8,059 nt of DNA from Planctomycetota bacterium (lineage in GTDB: Bacteria; Planctomycetota; Phycisphaerae; UBA1845): the NCBI GenBank assembly GCA_024277835.1, contig JAJRUK010000133.1, forward strand, positions 1 to 8,059, read 5' to 3'. Below, one piece after another: positions 1 through 7,104 of this stretch. The notes beneath the pieces were generated by a model. It was not told the DNA's origin, searched no databases, and saw only the letters and a list, made by a program, of their open reading frames with translations. Position 1 is the first letter of the stretch; every line of letters begins with the position of its first letter. The translations under genes and the position numbers were made by a program.

Positions 1-1455
1 GAGCGTGTTGTAAAACTCGTCCGACTCGGGCGACTGTTGAACGAGCGGTCTCATGATTTCGATGACCTCGGCGTACCGCTCGCCAAGCAGTGCTCCGGCC
101 GCTCTTGAATGGGCTTCATACGCGCCGACCATGTCCTTGGGATCGCGCTTCGGGTCGGTGTTGTCTGAATCGACCGCCGAGGCGGCCCCGCCGACGTAAC
201 CCAGCGCTTCCAGGTTGTTCAAAGCGTTCGCGCTCGACGCAGAGACGGATTGCGAACGAGGGAGCATCTTCTCTCTCATCGCCATGAGCTGTTCGTGCAG
301 GTCCGACGCGACCGATGGGTTTTGCTCGATGACGTTACGTTGTTCCAGAGGATCGGTGGTGCGATCGAACAGCTCCCCACGGGGCGCATCGATGTATTTC
401 CACTGTCCGGTTGTAATGGAGTGCAGCGGTGCCCATCCAAACCCCAAAAGAGGGTACTCGCTTTCTCCGTAGACCGGAGCGTGTGCGTCTGTCTCGCCGC
501 GCCAGATGGGTGCGAGGCTGATCCCTTCCAGACCGCTATGTTCCTCCCAGCCCAACAGATCGACGATCGTCGGGAAGACATCGATCAAACCGACCGGGGT
601 ATCGACCGCGGTTTCGCCCCTCGCGTGGCCGGGGAAAGAGAAGATCAACGGAACATGCGTCGTCGCATCGTAGATGAAGAATCCGTGCTCGGTTTCCTTG
701 TGCTCTCCAAAGGATTCGCCGTGGTCGCCCGCGATGATGACTAGCGTATTGTCACGCCGTCCGGTTTCGCCCAGCCACTTCACCAGGCGATCGACCTGCG
801 TATCCACAAAGGCGATTTCGCCGTCGTAGGGATCGTCGAATGACTCGCGGAACGCGCTCGGCGGGGCGTAGGGATAGTGAGCGTCGAAGTAATGGACCCA
901 CGCGAAAAATGGTTCGTCGGCATCACGCGCGAGCCACTCAATCGCGGCGTCGGTTGTGCGATTGGCCTTTCGTTCGATAGCGCTGGTCGAACCGAGATCG
1001 TCGTTGTACTCGTCAAACCCGCGGTCCAGACCGTACCCCGAATCCAGGACCAATGCGGAAACGAACGCGCCCGTGCGATACCCTTCGCCCCGAAACGTCT
1101 CCGCCAGCGTCGCAATGCCCTTGCCAAGGGCGACCCCGTTGACAGGAACCCCGTTCGTGGGCGGATAGGTTCCGGTCATCAGGGATGAGTGCGACGGGAG
1201 CGTGAGCGGAACTTGACAGTACGCGCGCCGGAACAACACGCCCGATTTGGCGAGTTTGTCGATGGACGGTGTTTTGGCGGCGGCATTCCCGTAACAGCCA
1301 ATCCTGTCCGCGCGCGTCGTATCGAGCGTGATCACAAGGACGGATGGGCCGTGGGACGGTTCGGGTTGGGTCGATTCTTTGTTACGATCGCAACTACAGA
1401 GCAGGAGCGCAAGGATCGCAGCGAGGCCCACGCGGTTGCCAACTCGGTCACACAT
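1..1455 (-). CDS. Sulfatase-like hydrolase/transferase lipoprotein, 3' end cut by window
   Basis: Translating the minus strand from the ATG at 1455 gives 485 uninterrupted codons that run off the left edge, so the C-terminus is missing. A signal peptide with Arg residues and a hydrophobic run (about residues 9-19) ends in LLLCSC, so Cys20 or Cys22 could be a lipidated cysteine. The alkaline-phosphatase/sulfatase fold follows: LDTTRADRIGCYG (44-56, metal-binding Asp), PLTLPSHSSLMTG (83-95), VHYFDAHYPY (187-196), GDHGESFGEH (243-252, metal ligands) and LFDRTTDP (362-369). From about residue 435 the sequence looks helical (YEAHSRAAGALLGERYAEVI), like the start of TPR repeats. The formylglycine position of the usual C/S-x-P-S-R motif is Thr85 here, so classical sulfatase activity is doubtful; Thr is the nucleophile in related phosphoethanolamine and phosphoglycerol transferases. 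The start is preceded closely by AGAAGGA. Substrate unknown. It lies downstream of, and codirectional with, the gene at 1683-3320. Confidence 0.9.
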   Translation of the reverse strand, partial: MCDRVGNRVGLAAILALLLCSCDRNKESTQPEPSHGPSVLVITLDTTRADRIGCYGNAAAKTPSIDKLAKSGVLFRRAYCQVPLTLPSHSSLMTGTYPPTNGVPVNGVALGKGIATLAETFRGEGYRTGAFVSALVLDSGYGLDRGFDEYNDDLGSTSAIERKANRTTDAAIEWLARDADEPFFAWVHYFDAHYPYAPPSAFRESFDDPYDGEIAFVDTQVDRLVKWLGETGRRDNTLVIIAGDHGESFGEHKETEHGFFIYDATTHVPLIFSFPGHARGETAVDTPVGLIDVFPTIVDLLGWEEHSGLEGISLAPIWRGETDAHAPVYGESEYPLLGFGWAPLHSITTGQWKYIDAPRGELFDRTTDPLEQRNVIEQNPSVASDLHEQLMAMREKMLPRSQSVSASSANALNNLEALGYVGGAASAVDSDNTDPKRDPKDMVGAYEAHSRAAGALLGERYAEVIEIMRPLVQQSPESDEFYNTL

Positions 1456-1560
1456 TCCTTCTATGATCGTCTGAAGTAGAGCATTCCACAAGGAAGGCCG
1501 GAACCGGACGCGGCATAGATCCCGCGGCTTTCCCTCTGACGCAAGGTGGTGGCGAGTTTG

Positions 1561-1687
1561 GCTAACAGCCTGTTGAAAAAGTGTGGCACCGGTTTGTAAC
1601 CGGTGCGATTTCTCCTGTTGCGGGGTCTAGCACCGGTTACAAACCGGTGCCACATAGAAAAACTTCGTTTTTCAACAGACTGCTAAC
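1561..1687. repeat. Nested-palindrome MITE-like element with terminal inverted repeats
   Basis: The outer inverted repeats are GCTAACAGCCTGTTGAAAAA (1561-1580) and the complement of 1668-1687, matching at 17 of 20 positions. Inside are perfect 25-bp inverted arms at 1582-1606 and 1630-1654, separated by 23 bases. Each arm is itself a palindrome: GCACCGGTT-TGT-AACCGGTGC (1586-1606) and GCACCGGTT-ACA-AACCGGTGC (1630-1650). A third small hairpin, GAAAAAC-TTC-GTTTTTC, lies at 1657-1673. TA dinucleotides at 1563-1564 and 1684-1685 could be a target duplication around a 1565-1683 element. It carries no gene. It sits between two minus-strand genes and could act as a transcription terminator or RNA-processing site. 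Its mobility is inferred from structure only. Confidence 0.85.
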
Positions 1688-3320
1688 GCGAGGACGTCGC
1701 CTTTACGGGGACAGCGGCTCGGTGTCGAAACACAAGCGTTGCAAGGACGACGAGGCTGATGCACATCACGGCGAGTCCCCATGCGGAGGCTGCCGGTACG
1801 TCGCCCTGAGGGAAGACGCGGTACGTGCGGTTGACGGTCAGGTCCGTAAGCGTTCGCGTAAACCCGCCGGGCCACGTGACGACGACCTCGTCAACAGTCG
1901 TCGCGGCGTCAAGTCCAAAGTGGACGGTGAACTCGTTCTGTCCCTTGTAGTTGTTTCCGCCAGCGAGAATCTCGCGCATCTGCCACACCGATCCGGTCCG
2001 CACACGGACATGCGCCCCGATCGCGAACCAGTCATCGCCCTCGCCGACGATGGCGAACTTGATCCAGTTTCGAAGCTCCCCTTCGTGGTTGATGTAGAGC
2101 TTCAGAGCCTCATCGTTGTTCTGTACGAGTAGGTCGATGTCGCCGTCGTCATCGATGTCCGCGATCGCAATTCCATACGACCGCCCAGGGTCCGCCACGC
2201 CCAGCGCAAGCGCAATATCCGTCGCGGGCCACGTTCCGGTTTGAGTATAAAGCTGATTCCCCGTGATCATGTCGCAGATGTAGAGGTCTTGATACCCATC
2301 ATTGTCATAATCGAAGAAGGCTGCCCCCCAACCAAACGAAAAGGCCTCGACACCAGCCGCGGCGGCGGACTCGGTAAACGTACCGTCGCCGTTGTTCATC
2401 AGGAGTTTGTGCCCGGTCGTGATGTTCGCACAGAATATATCCTGGTACCCGTTCCCATCAAAGTCCCCAACCGCGATACCCATCGAATCTATCGAAACAT
2501 CCGTTCCCGACGGCTTGCTGATTTCCAAAAATGCCCCAGCGGTGTTTTCGAAAAGGCGATTGGTATGGCCGGTCGTCGTGCCTTTGTCCGTCGAGATATA
2601 CAGATCGGCATCAGCGTCGTTGTCGAAATCGAGGAACAAAGCTTGTAGCGTTAGGCTCCCAGTATCCGCGACGTCTACGCCAAGGGTGGCCGCGACTTCC
2701 TCGAATGTGCCGTCTTGCTTGTTGCGGTAAAGGCGGTTGTGGATCGGGGGCGATAAATCCGGCGGGACGATGCTTCGATTACTCAAATAGATATCCGGCC
2801 AACCGTCGCCATCGTAGTCGCCCCATGTGGAACCCATGCCATAGCCAGCGTCGTCCACACCCGCAGCCACGCTCGTGTCCGTGAATTGGAAGTTGCCGTC
2901 GTTGTGACACAGGACGTTCGTTACGAGAAAGCTAGAAAAGTTAGAAAAGTACAGGTCGAGCTTCCCGTCGCGGTCATAATCCGCGGCGACGACTCCGGAG
3001 AAGGCTGTGATGGCGGGAATCCCACTTCCAGCGGACCGATCGACGAACATCCCGCCGCCAGTGTTCTCGAAGACCCCGACGACCCCATCCGCTCGCCCGA
3101 CCGCGACGACATCAGCGTCGCCGTCTGAATCAAGGTCAATAAACGCGACCCCCGCGCCCAAGCTGGGCGTCGTGACCGTGGTGTACACGAGCCCTCTCGC
3201 TGTCGCCTCTTCCGTGAACGGTACAGCGCCGTGCGATGTGTAATCGGTGGTAAGCAGACCGAGAAGAATCGAGCAGGGCAGTACGCAGCGTCGCATTGCA
3301 GAAAGTCCGCTATTGTTCAT
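1683..3320 (-). CDS. Secreted FG-GAP/VCBS and ASPIC/UnbV protein with IPTL-CTERM-like sorting tail
   Basis: A 545-aa protein counted from the ATG at 3320, chosen because GGAG lies 9 bases upstream; a TTG at 3335 would add five residues. The N-terminus has Arg residues and a hydrophobic stretch (about 13-25) followed by TSHGA, consistent with Sec export. Seven FG-GAP-type repeats carry Ca-binding DxDxDGxxD-like loops at about residues 62-70, 114-122, 168-176, 231-239, 286-294, 337-345 and 388-396. This suggests a beta-propeller like integrin alpha chains. The fourth loop (DFDNDADAD) lacks the usual Gly. An ASPIC/UnbV domain follows (about 418-486: NWIKF, GAHVRVRTG, VTWPGG). The C-terminus is VPAASAWG (508-515), a hydrophobic helix, then RHR (532-534), which resembles an IPTL-CTERM exosortase signal. 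An unusual 11-residue extension after RHR ends within the repeat element. Likely displayed or released at the cell surface; ligand unknown. Confidence 0.93.
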   Translation of the reverse strand: MNNSGLSAMRRCVLPCSILLGLLTTDYTSHGAVPFTEEATARGLVYTTVTTPSLGAGVAFIDLDSDGDADVVAVGRADGVVGVFENTGGGMFVDRSAGSGIPAITAFSGVVAADYDRDGKLDLYFSNFSSFLVTNVLCHNDGNFQFTDTSVAAGVDDAGYGMGSTWGDYDGDGWPDIYLSNRSIVPPDLSPPIHNRLYRNKQDGTFEEVAATLGVDVADTGSLTLQALFLDFDNDADADLYISTDKGTTTGHTNRLFENTAGAFLEISKPSGTDVSIDSMGIAVGDFDGNGYQDIFCANITTGHKLLMNNGDGTFTESAAAAGVEAFSFGWGAAFFDYDNDGYQDLYICDMITGNQLYTQTGTWPATDIALALGVADPGRSYGIAIADIDDDGDIDLLVQNNDEALKLYINHEGELRNWIKFAIVGEGDDWFAIGAHVRVRTGSVWQMREILAGGNNYKGQNEFTVHFGLDAATTVDEVVVTWPGGFTRTLTDLTVNRTYRVFPQGDVPAASAWGLAVMCISLVVLATLVFRHRAAVPVKATSSR

Positions 3321-3446
3321 CGCTTTTTTCTCCAAGTCGCTCTAAAGACGTTGCGATTTGCCCTGCGGTGAGCGGATCGTCTCGCGCGATCGCCCGCCGG
3401 ACGGGGTGGCGGCGCGAAGTGCGAACGCCAACACCGTACGATCGCC

Positions 3447-3476
3447 ATACTAGCAGGAATCGGGTGCCAACTTCAA
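3447..3476 (-). promoter_or_regulatory. Candidate sigma70-type promoter for the FG-GAP gene
   Basis: On the minus strand TTGAAG (3476-3471) is followed after 18 bases by TAGTAT (3452-3447). The match to TTGACA/TATAAT is moderate and the position upstream of the ATG at 3320 is sensible. Single-sequence pattern match only. Confidence 0.3.
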
Positions 3477-3741
3477 CCAAAAAGTTGGCGAACGTGGGAA
3501 GGCCCAACCGGCGCTCGCGAAATCCGTGCGACGCCCTGTGCGCGTCCCAGTGGCCCGATCTTAGCGGTCCACGGCGGCGGATAAGTCTAAAGAAATCATG
3601 GTTTGAGACGGCACGTTTGTCGCATTATTTCAAGTGTCGCTTGTTCTTTGTCGAGAATAATTGGTTTTCGGCCCTCAGAGGGGGTATTTGGCGCGGGGTG
3701 GCCCGCGGGGACCGTTATAAGGAAAAAAAGTTTCTTTTTCG

Positions 3742-3770
3742 TTGCAATTTGGGACGTGATTCGCTATTTT
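3742..3770 (+). promoter_or_regulatory. Candidate sigma70-type promoter for the Lnt-like gene
   Basis: TTGCAA (3742-3747), a 17-base spacer, then TATTTT (3765-3770), in an AT-rich part of the divergent region. It lies about 120 bases upstream of the start at 3893. It may also drive the cargo gene at 4798, since I see no clear terminator between the two. Pattern match only. Confidence 0.4.
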
Positions 3771-3892
3771 GACGATATGCCTTGACGTCTCGGCGGGCCG
3801 GTGTGCGGTTTGTTGGGCGGTGGCAGAGGAGTGGTGGCGAGTTTTATTAAGGCCGGCGCGAGTCGGCAGCGTCTTTATTCTCGGCACCAAAG

Positions 3893-4639
3893 TTGGATGG
3901 GAAAGTGTCTCTAACTGATTCCATTTCATGGCTGAAGCAGCGCGAGCGCGATGCTCGTGTGGTTAAACCTGTAGAGGGTTGGCGAGTTCGCTCTCTGGCA
4001 ACGCTCGCGGTCTGCCTTTCGTTGATCGGCAGTGCGTGGTTGCTATCGATGGAGATTGGTTCCGCAAGTCGCTCGCTGGTTGGTATGTTCACGCTTCTTC
4101 CGCTTCTTGCGGCGATGCGTGTGTTCTCTCCGGGCAGGGCGATGTTGTGCGGCTCGCTTTGGGGCGCGAGTCTGTTTGTGTTCTTGGCGGTTGGGGCTAG
4201 CCCGCTCGTTCCTGTTGCGGTTTCTTCTCTTGTGCTTTTGACGGCGATTCCAGCAACGTATGCGTTTGTTCTTGTTTGGCTTTCGCGTCGGTACGGTTTC
4301 AATCCGTTGATGCTGGCTTTTGGCTGGGGTCTTGTCGAGCTTTCGCTGATGCCGCTCGGATTACAGGGCGGTCTTCTTGGAAGCGCGGTTGGGTTTCAGT
4401 CGGGCAGTGCCTTGCACCTCGTACAGGGCGTCCTCGGGTATGTTTGCATCGCTGCGATCATTGTCGCGGTGAACGGCCTTGCTCTTGCTCTTCTTGGTTG
4501 TGCTTACAAGCGGGTTTGCGGTACTGCACGCGTGGTTCGCCGATCTTCTTGTGTTCAGCGGCGGTTCTTCCCTCTGGAAGTTCCGATTCATCTCCTGTCT
4601 GTGGCCAATCTTGGGCGACCCCGCGCTCCGCCGGTCTAG
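3893..4639 (+). CDS. Multi-pass membrane protein resembling the membrane domain of apolipoprotein N-acyltransferase
   Basis: A 248-aa protein from a TTG at 3893; GTG at 3905 is an alternative, no strong ribosome-binding site marks either, and the only upstream limit is the in-frame stop at 3848. About six hydrophobic segments are visible (roughly 35-53, 61-78, 85-102, 105-130, 138-160, 176-203), after a basic N-terminus. The order of features fits the N-terminal membrane part of Lnt: PLLAAMR after the second segment, then WGLVE (145-149), a Gly/Gln-rich stretch, and LVQGVLGY...VNGLALALL (177-201) followed by basic residues. The CN-hydrolase (nitrilase) domain of real Lnt is absent, so acyltransferase activity is not expected. 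T-ending codons such as GTT, CTT and TCT are frequent. The last 45 residues are low in recognisable character and another frame overlaps there, so a frameshift near 4479 is possible. It ends 158 bases before a secreted cargo gene on the same strand. The Lnt link is inference from pattern, not a search. Confidence 0.6.
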   Translation: MDGKVSLTDSISWLKQRERDARVVKPVEGWRVRSLATLAVCLSLIGSAWLLSMEIGSASRSLVGMFTLLPLLAAMRVFSPGRAMLCGSLWGASLFVFLAVGASPLVPVAVSSLVLLTAIPATYAFVLVWLSRRYGFNPLMLAFGWGLVELSLMPLGLQGGLLGSAVGFQSGSALHLVQGVLGYVCIAAIIVAVNGLALALLGCAYKRVCGTARVVRRSSCVQRRFFPLEVPIHLLSVANLGRPRAPPV

Positions 4640-4797
4640 GCTTTCACCGCTCCAGTCCGCAGCTCTTGTTGCGGATTGTGTTGGCGGTACGTGTCGACCG
4701 CGTGTTTTTGTTTTATTAACGATTTCGATGAATTTGTATGCTTCTGCTCGCGATGTGCGGGTGAAGTGGTGAGTAGTCAAGGAAAGAAGGATTTATT

Positions 4798-6093
4798 ATG
4801 AAGCTTTGGAAAGTATCAGTACTCTTGGTCGCAGCGGCCATGTTCGCTGTACCGGCGAACGCGCAGGACAGTTGTACTACGGCGGTTCCTAACTCGACGG
4901 CGGTAGACCCCTGCGGCGACACCGATCCGACTGGTCCGCTTGGTTTCTGTGCGGCTGGTAGTGGAACTGAGGATGTTTGGGTGACCTTTGTGGCGACGGC
5001 AACTGAGCACCGCGTCCGCACCGACCTCAACTCTCTCGGGACCGACTCGGATTACGTCATCTTCTCCGGCGACTGCGCCGGTTTGACACCGATCGGCTGT
5101 AGTGAAGATATCGCACCTGGAAACTACCTGGGTGATACCTGTGTTGGCGGTCTGACGATCGGCGACACCTACACCGTTCAGGTTGGCGGTTGGGGCGGCT
5201 CTTGTGGCCCGTTCACGGTTGACGTTGAAGCGGCTACGGGGACGACCTGTGGCGACAACATGGTGAGTTGTGTTCCTGGTGCGGAAGAGTGCGACGGAAC
5301 TGACGACGCAGCCTGCCCGGGACTTTGTGTCAACTGTGTATGTCAGCTTCCCTGCCCCGACACCTGTGCGGGTGCAATCGATGTTGGTTCCGCTGGCTCG
5401 GAGACCCGCGTAGACCCGTGCTGCGACACGGACCCGACAGGTCCGCTGGCTGGAGCGTGTGGCCATAGTAGTGGTACCAACGATGTTTGGCTGAGCTTTG
5501 TGGCGACACTGACCGAGCATCGGATTCGCACCGACGTCCAGTCCAACGGAACCGACTCGAGTTTCGACGTGTACTCTGGGACTTGCGGGAATCTGACGCT
5601 GATCGCCTGTAGTGAGGACGACGGCGCAGGTTTCCTCGGCGACGTCAACGTCGGCGGCTTGACCATCGGCGAGACCTACCTCATTCAGCTCGGTAGCTGG
5701 GCCGACGGCTGCGGCACGTATGCCGTCAACGTCGAGCCGGTGTTTGGTGGTGTTTGTGGCGACGGGATCCGTTCACCGCTCACAGAAGACTGTGACGGGG
5801 CCGACGACGGTCTCTGCTCCGGACTCTGCGGAACTGGCGATGCTGCTACTGCCTGCAGTTGCCCAACTCCGGTTTGCGGCAACGGAACTCAGGAAGTTGG
5901 CGAGCAGTGTGACCTTGGCGCTGGCAACGGCGCGGTTGGCTGCATCATCCCTGACTGTGTTTGCACCGGCGACTGCAAGATCGCTACCGACATCGTCCCG
6001 GCCGTCTCCGAATGGGGTCTGGTTGTGATGGTTCTGATCGGTCTCGCTGCTGGTACGGTGATGTTTGGCCGTAAGCGCGTTGCGACTGCGTAA
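4798..6093 (+). CDS. Secreted Cys-rich protein with duplicated PPC-like domain and IPTL-CTERM-like tail
   Basis: A 431-aa protein with a strong ribosome-binding site (AAGAAGGA at 4784-4791, six bases before ATG). The signal peptide is clear: MKLWK, a hydrophobic core, then VPANA with likely cleavage before Gln23. Residues about 37-144 and 206-313 are a diverged tandem duplication. Both copies show DPC-DTDPTGPL, DVW-FVAT-TEHR-RTD, a YSG/FSG-C motif, CSED, VGGLTIG-TY and a closing V-VE, similar to PPC (pre-peptidase C-terminal) beta domains. Between and after them are Cys-rich linkers (151-190 and 320-393; CGDGIRSP...EDCDGADDGLC, CGNGTQEVGEQCD) resembling DUF4215-type disulfide repeats. The C-terminus is VPAVSEWG (400-407), a hydrophobic helix (408-423) and RKR (425-427), a good match to the IPTL-CTERM exosortase signal. 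It is probably an exported surface protein with disulfides. Ligand or enzyme function unknown. A strong terminator follows. Confidence 0.93.
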   Translation: MKLWKVSVLLVAAAMFAVPANAQDSCTTAVPNSTAVDPCGDTDPTGPLGFCAAGSGTEDVWVTFVATATEHRVRTDLNSLGTDSDYVIFSGDCAGLTPIGCSEDIAPGNYLGDTCVGGLTIGDTYTVQVGGWGGSCGPFTVDVEAATGTTCGDNMVSCVPGAEECDGTDDAACPGLCVNCVCQLPCPDTCAGAIDVGSAGSETRVDPCCDTDPTGPLAGACGHSSGTNDVWLSFVATLTEHRIRTDVQSNGTDSSFDVYSGTCGNLTLIACSEDDGAGFLGDVNVGGLTIGETYLIQLGSWADGCGTYAVNVEPVFGGVCGDGIRSPLTEDCDGADDGLCSGLCGTGDAATACSCPTPVCGNGTQEVGEQCDLGAGNGAVGCIIPDCVCTGDCKIATDIVPAVSEWGLVVMVLIGLAAGTVMFGRKRVATA

Positions 6094-6156
6094 GTAAGTT
6101 TGAAACTGCGACATCGGTAGACACTGTCTGCTGATGGGGCAGAAGAGTTTTGGAAC

Positions 6157-6218
6157 CGGGTCTGGATGGTTCCCGACAGCGAAAGTTGTCGGTGCCATCT
6201 GGGCCCGTTTCCTTTTTT
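6157..6218 (+). terminator. Rho-independent terminator after the Cys-rich cargo gene
   Basis: An extended hairpin spans 6157-6207. A 13-pair lower stem (6157-6169 with 6195-6207, three G-U pairs) supports an upper stem CCGACAGC/GTTGTCGG closed by a GAAA tetraloop (6181-6184). TTTCCTTTTTT follows at 6208-6218. It lies 64 bases past the stop at 6093. The opposite strand lacks a T-run after the hairpin, so it appears to work on plus-strand transcripts only. Confidence 0.85.
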
Positions 6219-6441
6219 ACGGATCGAAGAATCGACGTGTCTCGCGATGCGGCAGTCTCGGCAACCCGCAGATCGTAGCCGCGCGTCGAGGTGGTTCTTG
6301 CGGTGGCGTCTAATCAAGGTGCTGGATGGTCAACGAGGCTCTTCTTGGTCCGTACGACGCCAGTAGCGCTGCAACGCCCTCCCTTGGTACAGGTGGGAAC
6401 GGAAGAACAAGCCCGCTGTGGTTCAGCGCGATCGCTAAAGC
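6219..6441. other. Gene-free spacer between convergent genes
   Basis: With the terminator before it, this makes a gap of about 350 bases between the cargo gene and the exosortase operon. I see no gene, repeat or RNA. The open frames crossing it extend antisense into the 220-aa membrane protein gene and look like shadows. I found no clear terminator for the minus-strand operon. Confidence 0.5.
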
Positions 6442-7104
6442 CTACTTGCTCTCGTCGATCGCGGGGAGAACCGCCTGCTGTTGTTTGCCGCGGATGATCC
6501 GTTCCCAGTCACTGGAGCGAAAGGTGACAACGATCCAAAGCAGGACGGGCGCAACAAAGCCGGTCGTGGGGGAGACATTAATCACTTCGTTGGCTCGCTT
6601 GAGGATCGTGAGCGTTGTCTCGGCAAGGTGGTATTGCTGCCACGGTGTATCGTTGCTAAACCAAATCCCGATGAGAAGCAGAAGTCGCAGGTAGATGAAC
6701 GCGTGAATCGCGATCAAGCCCAGCAACAGCGCCAATAGCCGCCGTCGCCAGGGGACTGACGAAGCGATGATGAGGGCGACGATCTCGATGGTCGGCAGGT
6801 AGCCCAGGAATCGGGGGCTGATGCTGCTGAATCCGATCCTACGGTCGCCCTTGACTCCCGTTGTGATCTCTGAGTCGGTCGTGCGCGTCGGTTTCTCAAG
6901 CGGTAGGAACTTCACGACGCCATGGGGTCCGAAGTTGTGAAATGCGGTTTGTCCGGCAGAGCGGAATGCTTTCGAGTACGCTTCCTGGAGGCCCGGCCAA
7001 GGGATTGAAAGCAACCCGTATACAACCGCGAACAGGACGATGGCGCGACCCGTTGACAGGACCGTGATGACGACCTCGCGCAGACCGCGCTTAGCTGTTT
7101 GCAT
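6442..7104 (-). CDS. Exosortase-associated membrane protein (XrtH partner candidate)
   Basis: A 220-aa membrane protein whose start overlaps the end of the exosortase gene by 14 bases, so the two are probably cotranscribed and translationally coupled; no strong ribosome-binding site of its own is visible. Hydrophobic segments lie at about 17-36, 102-117, 121-148 and 181-196. Between the first and second is a soluble region of about 65 residues (37-101), likely outside the cytoplasm, containing SIPWPGLQEAYSKAFRSAG and a polar stretch rich in Thr and charged residues. Two RR/RRR clusters and a basic C-terminal tail fit a cytoplasmic side. I know that exosortase H loci commonly carry a companion membrane protein next to the sortase; assigning this one to that family is inference from position, size and topology. 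No catalytic motif is recognised. Possible roles are substrate recognition, a structural subunit of the sortase, or handling of the cleaved product. Confidence 0.85.
   Translation of the reverse strand: MQTAKRGLREVVITVLSTGRAIVLFAVVYGLLSIPWPGLQEAYSKAFRSAGQTAFHNFGPHGVVKFLPLEKPTRTTDSEITTGVKGDRRIGFSSISPRFLGYLPTIEIVALIIASSVPWRRRLLALLLGLIAIHAFIYLRLLLLIGIWFSNDTPWQQYHLAETTLTILKRANEVINVSPTTGFVAPVLLWIVVTFRSSDWERIIRGKQQQAVLPAIDESK

Larger units (their letters stand above)
3321..3892. other. Divergent gene-free region between oppositely oriented genes
   Basis: No convincing gene is seen. Open frames here have atypical composition, lack ribosome-binding sites or use TTG starts, and match no family I recognise. 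The half nearer 3893 (roughly 3590-3780) is visibly richer in A and T, with A and T runs around 3722-3740. The region holds one candidate promoter for each flanking gene, listed separately, which would leave leaders of roughly 115-120 bases on each side. Confidence 0.6.

Noticed and set aside
250..744. Plus-strand open frame of 164 codons
   Set aside because: Antisense shadow of the sulfatase-like gene, whose minus-strand translation carries clear family motifs throughout.
1561..1687. CRISPR-like repeat array
   Set aside because: Only two copies in inverted, not direct, orientation, with no spacer series and no cas genes.
1581..2132. Plus-strand open frame of 183 codons starting in the palindromic element
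   Set aside because: Starts inside the repeat and runs antisense to the FG-GAP/ASPIC protein; composition is that of a shadow frame.
3310..3507. Small minus-strand open frame of 65 codons overlapping the start of the FG-GAP gene
   Set aside because: Starts at TTG without a ribosome-binding site and matches no family; its tail (DDPLTAGQIATSLERLGEKSDEQ split by context) looks protein-like but overlaps the leader and the ATG at 3320.
3831..3914. Possible leader peptide with GTG start after AGAGGA, overlapping the start of the Lnt-like gene
   Set aside because: Spacing from AGGAG to either GTG is too short, and no attenuator structure or conserved peptide is evident.
4816..5520. Minus-strand open frame of 234 codons
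   Set aside because: Antisense to the duplicated Cys-rich cargo gene, which has a signal peptide, ribosome-binding site and sorting tail.
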